Of a stretch of 64,000 nt of DNA, positions 12,906 to 23,500 are shown in pieces (within the stretch, counting starts at the first letter, position 1; each line of letters begins with the position of its first letter). The stretch lies in the NCBI RefSeq assembly GCF_000003815.2, contig NC_049983.1, positions 20,102,009 to 20,166,008 of the forward strand, read 5' to 3'. The position numbers and the translations under genes were made by a program. Below the pieces are notes generated by a model that did not search any database, had not been told where the DNA came from, and saw nothing but the letters and a program-made list of their open reading frames with translations. This DNA is from Branchiostoma floridae (lineage: Eukaryota > Chordata > Leptocardii > Amphioxiformes > Branchiostomatidae).

Positions 12906-15900
12906 GCAATGTATTTTCAACAGACTCACTATCAAGTTGAAATCTTTGAGCTAAGTCATGGAACCTTGTCAAAGGTCGGAAGATTTTATGATAACGTTAT
13001 CAATGACTGAGTGAGGCAATGACACGTACTGCCTTTCTCTCCCCATAGCCGTCAAGGATGTGTCTAAGGACCACAGAAGGAGAGATATGCTGGGAATCTG
13101 GTCTCCTCACAAGACCCGTGTGGTACATCCGTACTTAGAGGCCCTTCGTCAACGGTAAACATTCTTCACTAGCAATATAAAACCCTATAAAGAGAATTAC
13201 GAGATGCGTAGTTTTCAATCTGAAATTTGACTTATAGCTCATTGTGTATCCATACTTAGCATGTCCATGTTTTACCAATGAGGTGACCAGAACGAGGAAC
13301 ATGTATCCTATCCTTTTCTGTTGTGACAAATTAATTTACAAATCCAAAAGGTGCTAATGCATTACTCTCCAAACAGGTTCGGCTGTTTTTGCGTGTTTTA
13401 GACGTTTTTATCGGGACTTCTTTTTTGTGCTGTTTTCTTTCTGTCTTTTACCTGTCACAAAGAAAGCACCAAAACACGTAAGAAACAACCTGTTTGGAAA
13501 GTATTAATGTTTGCAGTTTCTATTTTACTAGTGTTATTGTCAATTCTGATGACATTACCACTTTTTGTCCAATATGTCCATACTCGGTACTCCTACTGTA
13601 ACTGCTTTGTGCGAATTTCAGCTTTTCAAATATATATAAGGACATGATGGAGAGTGCTTTGATGTACTCTGGCAAAAGATACAGATTTTGCACACAAACT
13701 AACAGTTTATTTACCTCCCTCTTAGGCTCGACAGATACAGACAATCAGCTGCCAGAGCACATGAAAAACAAATCAGACAAAATGACTTGCCAAGCAACAT
13801 CGCCGAGAGTGTGGAACACTCTAGCTATAGCGGTGGGACGGAAAGCAAATCAGCAGGTAATGTACATGGATGGCGCAAAAGTGTTTAAGGTGTTCTTATT
13901 GTGTCCGTATTCGTTTCGATTTTGGGGACTTTTTAGATTATTTCGTTGAAGTCCATATTGTCAATTCTGGTGATATTCAAAATATCACGTTAATGTACGC
14001 TTGGATGATTGCATAAATCATGATTATTGTTACATGTCCTTTTTCGCAATAGTGAGAGATTTGAACCCGGAGACCCGCCGTAAGCAGCTGGATATTCTTC
14101 ACAAGATGAAAGACAAGATTGACATGTAAGTACGTGTACTTGTCAATTTAAAAAAAAAACGATATGTACGTCTGGTCTGGCCACGACATGACCACATCGG
14201 AACGCACTGCAGATCTCCTGCCCAACACAACACGGCAAGAAAACGATCTAAACCTACGAAACTACAAAATAACTTTAACACCCTGCCACACCATTAGTTA
14301 CCAAAAAATAGCCCAGGACGATCACTGTTGAGACTTTTGAATAACGAAAAATGATATGTTACAATCATACAAGAGTTTTACAAGAATAATAAACCACTCA
14401 TTCATTCATACAGATGCTGCAAACTGAAGGGATGTCAGAACAATCCGTAAATTTAGATTTATTTGTTATCGTTGAAGTTAAGTCCCTCCTGTTTGATGTT
14501 CAATGTGTATGTACTTCTACTTTTAATTCTTTTGCTTGAATTTCATATCCTGAAGTATTTACAGATATAATGAAGAATGGATAATTGTGCTGGCAAAAGG
14601 CACACTTTAGTCAGAGTAGGTGCTGCACACACAAACCAACCGTTTATTTACCTTACGTCTAGGATGGACAGGCACAGACAAGAGGCCGCCATAGCACATG
14701 AAAAACGAATCAGACAAAATGACTTGCCAAGCAACATCGCCGGCAGTGTGGAACACCCAACATATAGCGGTGGGAAAGAAAGCAAATCAGCAGGTATGTA
14801 CATGGATGGCACAGAAGTGTTCAATGTGTTCTAGTTGTGTCTGTCTTTGTTTAGATTCTTAAGGTTATTCTGGTGTAGTCTATGTGGTCGATTCTGATTA
14901 CATTTAACATCAATATATCACGTTAATGTATGCTAATGTTTAAACAGGTAACAAACTTAAATAATTGCATAAATTGTGATAATTCTTATATGTTCTTTTT
15001 CGCCAAAGTGAGGGATTTGACCAAGGAGACCCGTCGTAAGCAGTTGGATATCCTTCACGAGATGGAAGACAAGCTTAACATGTAAGTAACGTTACATGTA
15101 CTTGTAACCCCCCCCCCCCCCAAATAAAACTATATGTGCGTCTGGTTTGCCCACGGAATGGCCACATTGAAAGGTATTGCAGATCTCCTGCCCGACACAG
15201 CACGACAAGAAAACGACCGAAACCTAAGAAGCTACAAAAATGACTTTGGCAGCAACCTGCCCATTAGTTACCAAAATAGCCCAGTACCGTCACAGTTGAG
15301 ACGGAAAACGGTAAATTGTATTTGCATTTTTATGACTATATTGTTTAGAATTAATGTACGCGAAACAATGTTTTACAAGAATAATAAACCACTCATTCAT
15401 TCATATGTATATCACAAATTGACGGGATGCCTTAGGTTCATTTGGTAGTAGTGATATCGCGGTAGTAAATTCCCACGACGCTACTATTATTGCTCAATGT
15501 GTACGTACTTCTACTGTAATTCTTATGTGTGAATTCCATCTTCAAACATTTACAGATATAATCAAGAAGGGATTATTATGCCCTGGCAAATGACATACTA
15601 TAATTGTAGATGTTATACACACAAACCAACCGTTTATTTACTTCACCATCTAGGATCGACAACTACAGACAAGTAGCTGACAGAGTTCATGAAAAACAAA
15701 TCATGCAAAATGACTTGCCAAGCAACATCGCCGGTAGTGTGGAACATCCAAGCTTTAGCAGTGGGACGGAACAAAAATCAGCAGGTATGTAGAAACATTC
15801 CTAGGGTAAAGATGGACATACTTGAGATAATACTTAAGTAGATATGGACACTCTGCATAGATATGGGCACTGGGTGTACCAGAATCGTTAATTCTTACTG

Positions 15901-18675
15901 TTGACCCTCGTGCTCGTAGCCTGAAGCATACACTATTACAGAGGAACCCCGAAGTAGATCTAGCTCATTCCAGTGTTTGTCGTTTATTTACACAACAAAC
16001 TTAGATACATGCAATTTGCAAAAACGTTCTATTTTTCTTTCACAGAAGTGAGAGATTTGAATGAGGAAAATCGTCGTCGTAAGCAGTTGAATATCCTTCA
16101 CCAAATGCAAACCAATCTTGGCATGATCATGAAAGAGGTCAAACATGAGATGGAGGAAAAGAAAGGTGCAGTAAGTGAATCTCAGGATAACGCAATCGAC
16201 ACCGATCATGGCAAAAGAATCACCATTCAGCTTGCTCCCGATGGTGGCGTTAAAATCGTTCCTAAAACGCCAACGACGGAGGCTCCAGTCGTAACCAAAC
16301 CGACAACAAACACGACTGATCAGGCTAACACTACGGAGCAACACCTGTCTAAGCCTAGCCAAACACAAACAGTAAATGAGTCGTCCTCTCAAGCCAAAAA
16401 TACTAGTGGCCAAAGCTTATCAGGCGCCAGCCAATCAACGGCAAACAATATATCGTCTGGAGCAGACCAAAGTGCCATTGGGCGAAATGTCACACAGGCC
16501 AGCCAATCATCTTCTACTAACGTTTCCTCGACAGCAGCACAAACCGCTTCGAGTCAAAACACCTCACAAACCAGCCAATCAGCAGCGACCAATGTATCGT
16601 CTGCAGCACCTGCAACTCAAACCGCTGCGGGACAGAACGTGTCACAAACCAGCCAATCAGCGGCTAGCAATGTATCGTCTGCAGCACCTGCAACTCAAAC
16701 CGCTGCGGGACAGAACGTGTCACAAACCAGCCAATCAGCGGCGACCAATGTATCGTCTGCAGCACCTGCAGCTCAAACCGCTGCGGGACAGAATATGACA
16801 CAAACCAGCCAATCAGCAGCAAGCAACGTGTCGTCTGCAGCATCCACTGCAGCTAATACCGCTTCGGCACAGAATATTTCACAACCCAGCCAATCAGCAG
16901 CTACAAATACGTCGTCTGCAACAGCTGTAGGTCAAACCGCTTCGGCACAAAATGCCTCACATGTTAGCCAATCAGCAGCAAGCAACGTGTCGTCTGCAAC
17001 ATCCACTCCAGCTAAAACCGCTTCGGGACAGAATATCTCACAAACCAGCCAATCAGCAGCTACAAATGCGTCGTCTGCAGCAGCTACAGCTCAAGTCGCG
17101 TCGGAAAAGAATGTGTCACAAACCAGCCAATCAGTGTCGAGCAATGTGTCGTCTGCTGCAGCTGCCACACAAGCCGCTTCGGGACAGAATGTGTCACAAA
17201 CCAGCCAATCAACAGCGAGCAATGCGTCGTCTGCTGCAGCTGCCGCTCAAGCCTCTTCGGGAAAGAATGTGTTACAAACCAGCCAATCAGCGGCTACAAA
17301 TGCGTCGTCTGCAATAGCTGCAGGTCAAACCGCTTCAGGAAAGAATGTGTCACAAACCAGCCAATCAGCAGCGAGCAATGTGTCATCTGTAGCAGCTGCC
17401 GCTCAAGCCGCTTCGGGAAAGAATGCGTCACAAACCAGCCAATCAGCAGCGAGCAATGTATCGTCTGCAGCAGCTGCCGCTCAAGCCGCTTCGGGAAAGA
17501 ATGTGTCACAAACCAGCCAATCAGCAGCGAGCAATGTGTCGTCTGCAGCAGCTGCCGCTCAAGCCGCTTCGGGACAGAACTTGTCACAAGTCAGCCAATC
17601 AGCAGCGAGCAATGTATCGTCTGCATCCGCTGCCGCTCAAGCCGCTTCAGGACAGAATGTGTCACAAACCAGCCAATCAGCAGCTACAAATGCGTCGTCT
17701 GCAGCAGCTGCAGGTCAAACCGCTTCGGGACAGAATGTGTCACAAACTAGCCAATCAGCAGCGAGCAATGTGTCACAAAGCAGCCAATCAGCAGCGAGCA
17801 ATGTGTCGTCTGCAGCAGCCGCAGGTCAAACCGCTTCGAGTCAAAATGCCTCACAAGTCAGCCAATCAGCAGCGAGCAATGCGTCGTCTGCAGCACTCGC
17901 AGGTCAAACCATTTCGGGACAGAATGCCTCACAAGCCAGTCAATCAGCAGCTATCGCAGTGAAGAAGAAATCACCCGTCGCTCATTTGGGTGAAGAAGTG
18001 GTGGGATCTGTCCTGACGTCCATCACGTCTCTGCAGACGGCAGCCAACAAGTTGGACGCTGCCCAGCAGTTCTCCAATGAGAGCGACAAGTCCGAACTTA
18101 TCCGCGCTTTGTTCGTTATGCAGAGCTCTCATGGTCAACGAGAGCAAACAACCCAGAAGAAAATCGACCCCAAAATGGAGGCGTCTGCTAAAAAGACCTT
18201 AAGTAAGAACACCATGGAGCTTGAAGCCTCTATGGTTAAAGTCAAGAACCTCAAGGGCAAAGAGTTAAAGGCGGCCATCAAGAATCTAGATGAGAATCTT
18301 AAAAAGGTAGAAATATCTGCTAAGAACAGCTCACTGCAGACGGAGGATGCCATCAATAGTATATCCAGTTCCCTGAAGATAGGGGAGACAGTTATGATGG
18401 CCACTGCTGACAAAGAGGGGCAATTAGCCATTGAGACGACCAATAATGCTTTAAACAAAGCGCGACAGGGTTTGGAAAGACAGTATGCATGGGAGTTTTT
18501 CACCGGATCCCTGACGAAAATCAAGAAACTTTCAGACGAGATAGAAAGCTCTTACAAGGTACTACTGAAGGATTTTGTGACAAAACCAGCAAAGGTTAAG
18601 AAACCGTCCACACTTGACAAAGCCTTAAATTTTGTCCTTGCAAAAGAGAAGATCACATTCAAAAGTCTCACATAG
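11098..18675 (+). CDS. Secreted sequon-rich repeat protein, unrecognised
   Basis: Eight exons join in phase: 11098-11188, 13049-13154, 13726-13856, 14053-14125, 14663-14793, 15009-15081, 15654-15784, 16049-18675 (1120 residues). The first exon encodes a signal peptide with hydrophobic core ASILFVVFLLNAV. The start has a good context (AAAATGG). A 68-residue module split over a 131-bp and a 73-bp exon follows in three copies; its hallmarks are HEKxIxQNDLPSNIA, SVEH and RRKQLDILH. The third copy runs into the giant last exon. That exon holds about nineteen 26-residue Ser/Ala/Thr/Gln repeats (around residues 373-880) and a Lys-rich, helix-prone C-terminal domain of about 240 residues. No cysteine occurs after the signal peptide. 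Each repeat carries two N-x-S/T sequons, so heavy glycosylation in a mucus, matrix or silk-like secretion is plausible but is inference. I do not recognise the family. No gene-end signal was fixed. Confidence 0.8.
12353..12779. mobile_element. hAT-type non-autonomous transposon
   Basis: The terminal inverted repeats start TAGGGGTGGGTACCGGTACA on the left; the right end is the reverse complement of TAGGGCTGGGTATCGGTACA. A perfect 8-bp target duplication CTACACAC lies at 12345-12352 and 12780-12787, which is diagnostic of hAT elements. Subterminal regions are full of CAGGTCC/GGACCTG and ACCGGT repeats. There is no transposase frame. It sits in intron 1 of the sequon-rich repeat gene. Confidence 0.9.
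12832..12901. repeat. GT microsatellite
   Basis: GT repeat with TTTG interruptions in intron 1 of the sequon-rich repeat gene, 52 bp right of the hAT element. Confidence 0.9.
14159..14411 (+). mobile_element. Non-LTR retrotransposon 3'-end remnant, copy 1
   Basis: This intron segment matches 15126-15405 and ends in TTTTACAAGAATAATAAACC followed by ATTC repeats. The second copy can be read as protein ending NLRSYKNDF...YQNSPVPS, which resembles the C-terminal tail of CR1/L2-like LINE reverse transcriptases. The two copies occupy equivalent introns, so the fragment was present before the exon-pair duplication. The LINE assignment is from memory of such tails and is tentative. Confidence 0.45.
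15126..15405 (+). mobile_element. Non-LTR retrotransposon 3'-end remnant, copy 2
   Basis: Second copy of the fragment at 14159-14411, in the next equivalent intron, with a frame readable over about 60 codons and the same ATTC-repeat tail. A poly(C) run of about 14 bases precedes it. Confidence 0.45.
16430..17950 (+). repeat. 78-bp coding tandem repeat (26 aa)
   Basis: About nineteen in-frame units have the consensus GQNVSQTSQSAASNVSSAAA followed by six residues close to AAQTAS. The first units are the most diverged and the central ones nearly identical, with one short partial unit near 17770-17800. Nearly every unit keeps both sequons; one has lost the first, reading KNVL near 17265. The long open frames in the other two forward frames here result from repeat periodicity. 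Confidence 0.95.
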
Positions 18676-18748
18676 GCGACTTCGAATCAATTACCAAGAT
18701 GGCAAACACAACTAACTAATCAAATGGTCAAGTAACTAGGAGGGAAAG

Positions 18749-18839
18749 TAGCTTGGTATCCAGGCTGAACAGCTGAGGCTCACTTCTCAACCATAATCCC
18801 CAGCCTACATCAGGCTGTACAAGACTGGATACCAGGCTA
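18749..18839. repeat. Short inverted-repeat element, TAGC-TGG ends
   Basis: TAGCTTGGTATCCAGGCT is mirrored by AGACTGGATACCAGGCTA 91 bp further on (16 of 18 positions pair). It lies just after the stop codon of the sequon-rich repeat gene, probably in the 3' UTR. A shorter element with the same TAGCCTGG ends occurs at 50107-50155. Confidence 0.6.
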
Positions 18840-19381
18840 GGAAACAAGGCATACATGAAGTAATTATTACTAAAAGAAATCACGAAACAAACTGTACTGT
18901 CTCTAGATAGCCTCACCTTTCCATCCCCTTCAGACATCAACGAAGCCGGGTTATATACATGTAGTTTGTTAATGGTATTCCTCATCTATCATTAGATATT
19001 TCTTAAGTTCTATGATGTTATTTTACTGACATGAGACGATGGAGGTGGTTGTATCGTTGAGACTGTATTATTCGTGAATAACTTCATCAGGTTGGCAGTT
19101 ATTCATATAGTAAGGTTCTTTTAGCACAACCAGAAAATAACTTACTTCCAACATTTACATGCCTGTCACACACCGTCATCAGGGTGGAATGACCGCAACC
19201 AACTCATGCTGCAACACATATACGATATAGCAAGTAAATTATATTGATGAATAGAAGAAAAATCGCCAAAAAATGCCGGTGCCGAACCTGTGCTTGGGGG
19301 ATAGGGCAACTTGAAACACCACATTTTTTTCTGTGTGTTATTGGTTGTGATCCTAACCTTCATCGTGAGTGCTGCTGTACA

Positions 19382-19481
19382 NNNNNNNNNNNNNNNNNNN
19401 NNNNNNNNNNNNNNNNNNNNNNNNNNNNNNNNNNNNNNNNNNNNNNNNNNNNNNNNNNNNNNNNNNNNNNNNNNNNNNNNN
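19382..19481. other. Assembly gap (100 N)
   Basis: Exactly 100 N inside the Penelope-like inverted-repeat element. The true length is probably unknown. Confidence 1.
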
Positions 19482-19551
19482 CATTCTTGCTGCTGCACGC
19501 CACCTACATCGGCTATAAGTAGCAGCAAGAAGTAGTTCCCGTCATTCCACC

Positions 19552-19586
19552 CTGATGATGGTGTCTGACAGACACCGAAACGTCGG
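19552..19586 (+). ncRNA. Hammerhead ribozyme core
   Basis: The core reads CTGATGA (19552-19558), a stem II hairpin GGTGTC-TGACA-GACACC (19560-19576), GAAA (19577-19580), then CGTC before the expected cleavage position. This is the CUGANGA...GAAA...GUC arrangement of type I hammerheads with a very short stem III, as described for Penelope-like elements. The left arm carries a degenerate copy on the minus strand (TAAA in place of GAAA). Activity is unknown. Confidence 0.5.
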
Positions 19587-20505
19587 AAGTAAGTTATTTT
19601 CTGGTTGTGCTAAAAGAACCTTACTATATAAGACTGTATTATTGTTTTGAAACATATACGTATTATACGTTTTATACTAATGTCCTCATTTATACAACTA
19701 ACGAAAAGGTGCTATGTTTTAGGTGATTATCTTAATGGCAATGTCGGAAATAAAATGATATAAAGTACTTTCTGCCTGGACAGTTATATACATTAAAGGG
19801 AAAAATCTTGTTCATTCATTCATGTAAATGCTCCCCTCAGTTAGTGGAATATCAACAGGAAAAAAGGCTTGTTGACACATCACCAATACATGGACAGTAA
19901 AGATGTAATCATCAAATGTTTATTGACTGATAGACAATATGCCCAGTCCTATTTGTCAGCACGTTCCAACTATGTCACATCTACAGCAGCCGTTTGAAAA
20001 CTCCGAATAGTAAAAAATACTGAAATTTCAAAACTTCTTCAAAATACACATTGTTCAGCAACATTTGCTTCGTCTACACTGGAAACAAACTTAAATATAA
20101 TTTCAAGATACTGTCTTGATATATATAGATCTGATGACAACAATGTGGAAACTTCAACATTTTCCATGAACTTATAATTATTTTCCTTTATACATAGCAG
20201 CATCTTGTATATGATAATGCAGATTTTCAGGCTTACTAATAAGTGGTTCGTAATATATAAGATGTGTAGCTGGAATCTGATATATAATATCATCAAAACT
20301 ACAAATAACACGTTTGGCATGAACGTTCACACTTATACATTTGCACATTTTGACCAGAATTGTTAAGAAACGATCCCGACATCTGGAAAAGTGACAACTT
20401 TGCAGCAGCATTTAGGGTTACATTTAAAAGATACATAAGAGCAGCATAAGCCAGATTTGGTCTTTTTAAAGACAAGAAACTGCGAGCTGTAGCACCATGT
20501 ATAGA

Positions 20506-23500
20506 CTATCTTTCAGGTGAGTTTGGCGACACTCTGTTCTCAACTTTCTGCACAATGAGTGGCATTCTAGAATCATGCTGCGGCTTCGTCTCGTGATGTC
20601 CTCTCGAAGCCTGCCTCGAGCCTACTTTTAGGGACCGCTTCGTCCCCCGTGTTCCTAATTTACGAGACCCTCTCGTGGCCAGTCGTATGCCTTTCTTTGG
20701 CGACTTGACCTTCTGTGGCCCCGTGGCCGCTGCTTTGGCCATCCCCTTGTCGGTAGATGCTGCTTTTTGTGAGGCGCGAGACTGCGGCTTCTGCGCCTGC
20801 GCTTGTCTCGACGGTGGCTTCTGTGCGTACACCCTCTCAGCCTTCGATGTGTTCTTTGGCGTTTCTTCTCTTGTTGGTAAGAATTTCTTGATATCCGGCA
20901 GCAGCTTCTCGTCGTCGACAGTCTGAGGCGCCCAGTTAGGCTGAGCGGCTCTCTGGTTCCATATACTGGCGAAATTACTCAGGTTCTTCGCTCGCATGAC
21001 TGATTTGACTGACGGCGGTTTGGGAGGAAGAGGAGCTTTGGGAGAGAAGACCCGAGGTAGCTCTCCCTCCAGGACCTCGGGCAGCCCGTAGTCGTCCCTG
21101 GGGATGGACCTGGTCTCCAGGTACTGTTGGACGTCTTCGTTCCGCAGGTGGAACCGTTTGAAGCGGTCGATCTGTTCTCTAAGGTATCGGTCCCGCAGGT
21201 CCTTCAGCTGGGCGCGTTGCTGGTCTACTGTTTCAAAGTACTTCTTCTTACTTTCCCTGTTGGAGTAAAGATATATCGTCGTGTGTAAGAATCACAGCGA
21301 GACAATAGATAACAAAGACCGAAACAATAGATGACAAACATTTTAGTTTTCTTTTTAGAAAGTCCAAAATTTCGAAATCGTAGTTTCTGTAGGAAATAGT
21401 CAGAGCTGTCTGTGGTAGGTGTCTATCTGTTCATACCTGAGCTGTCTGTGGTATGTGTCTATCTGTTCATACCTGAGCTGTCTGTGGTAGGTGTCTATCT
21501 GTTCATACCTAAGCTGTCTGTGGTAGGGGTCTATCTGTTCGTACCTGAGCTGTCTGTGGTAGGTGTCTATCTGTTCGTACCTGAGCTGTCTGTGGTAGGT
21601 GTCTATCTGTTCGTACCTGAGCTGTCTGTGGTATGTGTCTATCTGTTCATACCTGAGCTGTCTGTGGTAGGGGTCTATCTGTTCGTACCTGAGCTGTCTG
21701 TGGTATGTGTCTATCTGTTCGTACCTGAGCTGTCTGTGGTAGGTGTCTATCTGTTCGTACCTGAGCTGTCTGTGGTAGGTGTCTATCTGTTCGTACCTGA
21801 GCTGTCTGTGGTATGTGTCTATCTGTTCATACCTAAGCTGTCTGTGGTAGGGGTCTATCTGTTCGTACCTGAGCTGTCTGTGGTAGGTGTCTATCTGTTC
21901 ATACCTGAGCTGTCTGTAGTATGTGTCTATCTGTTCGTACCTGAGCTGTCTGTGGTAGGTGTCTATCTGTTCGTACCTGAGCTGTCTGTGGTAGGGGTCT
22001 ATCTGTTCGTACCTGAGCTGTCTGTGGTAGGTGTCTATCTGTTCGTACCTGAGCTGTCTGTGGTAGGTGTCTATCTGTTCGTACCTGAGCTGTCTGTGGT
22101 AGGTGTCTATCTGTTCATACCTGAGCTGTCTGTGGTAGGAGTCTATCTGTTCGTACCTGAGCTGTCTGTGGTAGGTGTCTATCTGTTCGTACCTGAGCTG
22201 TCTGTGGTAGGGGTCTATCTGTTCGTACCTGAACTGTCTGTGGTAGGTGTCTATCTGTTCCTACCTGAGCTGTCTGTGGTAGGAGTCTATCTGTTCGTAC
22301 CTGAGCTGTCTGTGGTAGGTGTCTATCTGTTCATACCTGAGCTGTCTGTGGTAGGTGTCTATCTGTTCATACCTGAGCTGTCTGTGGTAGGAGTCTATCT
22401 GTTCGTACCTGAGCTGTCTGTGGTAGGGGTCTATCTGTTCGTACCTGAGCTGTCTGTGGTAGGGGTCTATCTGTTCGTACCTGAGCTGTCTGTGGTAGGG
22501 GTCTATCTGTTCGTACCTGAGCTGTCTGTGGTAGGGGTCTATCTGTTCGTACCTGAGCTGTCTGTGGTAGGGGTCTATCTGTTCATACCTGAGCTGTCTG
22601 TGGTAGGGGTCTATCTGTTCGTACCTGAGCTGTCTGTGGTAGGGGTCTATCTGTTCATACCTGAGNNNNNNNNNNNNNNNNNNNNNNNNNNNNNNNNNNN
22701 NNNNNNNNNNNNNNNNNNNNNNNNNNNNNNNNNNNNNNNNNNNNNNNNNNNNNNNNNNNNNNNNNTCATACCTGAGCTGTCTGTGGTAGGGGTCTATCTG
22801 TTCGTACCTGAGCTGTCTGTGGTAGGGGTCTATCTGTTCGTACCTGAGCTGTCTGTGGTAGGGGTCTATCTGTTCGTACCTGAGCTGTCTGTGGTAGGGG
22901 TCTATCTGTTCATACCTGAGCTGTCTGTGGCAGGTGTCTATCTGTTTATACCTGAGCTGTCTGTGGTAGGGGTCTATCTGTTCGTACCTGAGCTGTCTGT
23001 GGTAGGGGTCTATCTGTTCATACCTGAGCTGTCTGTGGTAGATGTGTATCTGTTCATACCTGAGCTGTCTGTGGTAGGGGTCTATCTGTTCGTACCTGAG
23101 CTGTCTGTGGTAGGTGTCTATCTGTTCCTACCTGAGCTGTCTGTGGTAGGTGTGTATCTGTTCGTACCTGAGCTGTCTGTGGTAGATGTGTATCTGTTCA
23201 TACCTGAGCTGTCTGTGGTAGGTGTCTATCTGCTCGTGCTCCACCTCCTCCAGATCCTTGAAGAACCGGCGGTGGCGCTGTTTGCGGAACTTCTCCATCT
23301 CGTTGATGTAAGCGTCGGTAGCTCGATCCTGTTTCCACTTCTCCATGTCCGTCAGCTCCAGCTGGGTGGGTCTGTACGGGGTGCTCTGTAGATACAACGG
23401 TGTGAGGATCAGTAAATGTTGATGAAGGTTAGACATCCAGGTAATACGATACGCCAAAAAGCAGTTACTCAAGCAACTGTTATGATTTTGGAAACGGTCA

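Larger units (their letters stand above)
19073..19630. mobile_element. Penelope-like inverted-repeat element (with gap)
   Basis: Perfect 45-bp inverted arms (19105-19149 and 19585-19629), extending imperfectly to about 100 bp, enclose a region broken by an assembly gap. A 13-bp direct repeat AGACTGTATTATT at 19060-19072 and 19631-19643 may be the target duplication. The right arm contains a hammerhead-ribozyme core, a feature known from the terminal repeats of Penelope-like retroelements. A related fragment lies at 58497-58606. No reverse transcriptase frame is visible. The class is inferred. Confidence 0.5.

Noticed and set aside
16376-17962. Long open frames in other forward and reverse frames of the giant exon
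   Set aside because: They arise from the 78-bp coding repeat. Only the chosen frame links through all splice junctions to the signal peptide and to a non-repetitive C-terminus.
21404-23226. CRISPR-like regular 36-bp repeats
   Set aside because: Units are directly contiguous with no spacers, and the context is an animal gene.
21412-23391. 659-codon plus-strand open frame of VGVYLFVPELSV repeats
   Set aside because: It is the reverse strand of the 36-bp minisatellite. The unit length is a multiple of three, so any frame without a stop stays open. The minus strand has the real splice-consistent gene.
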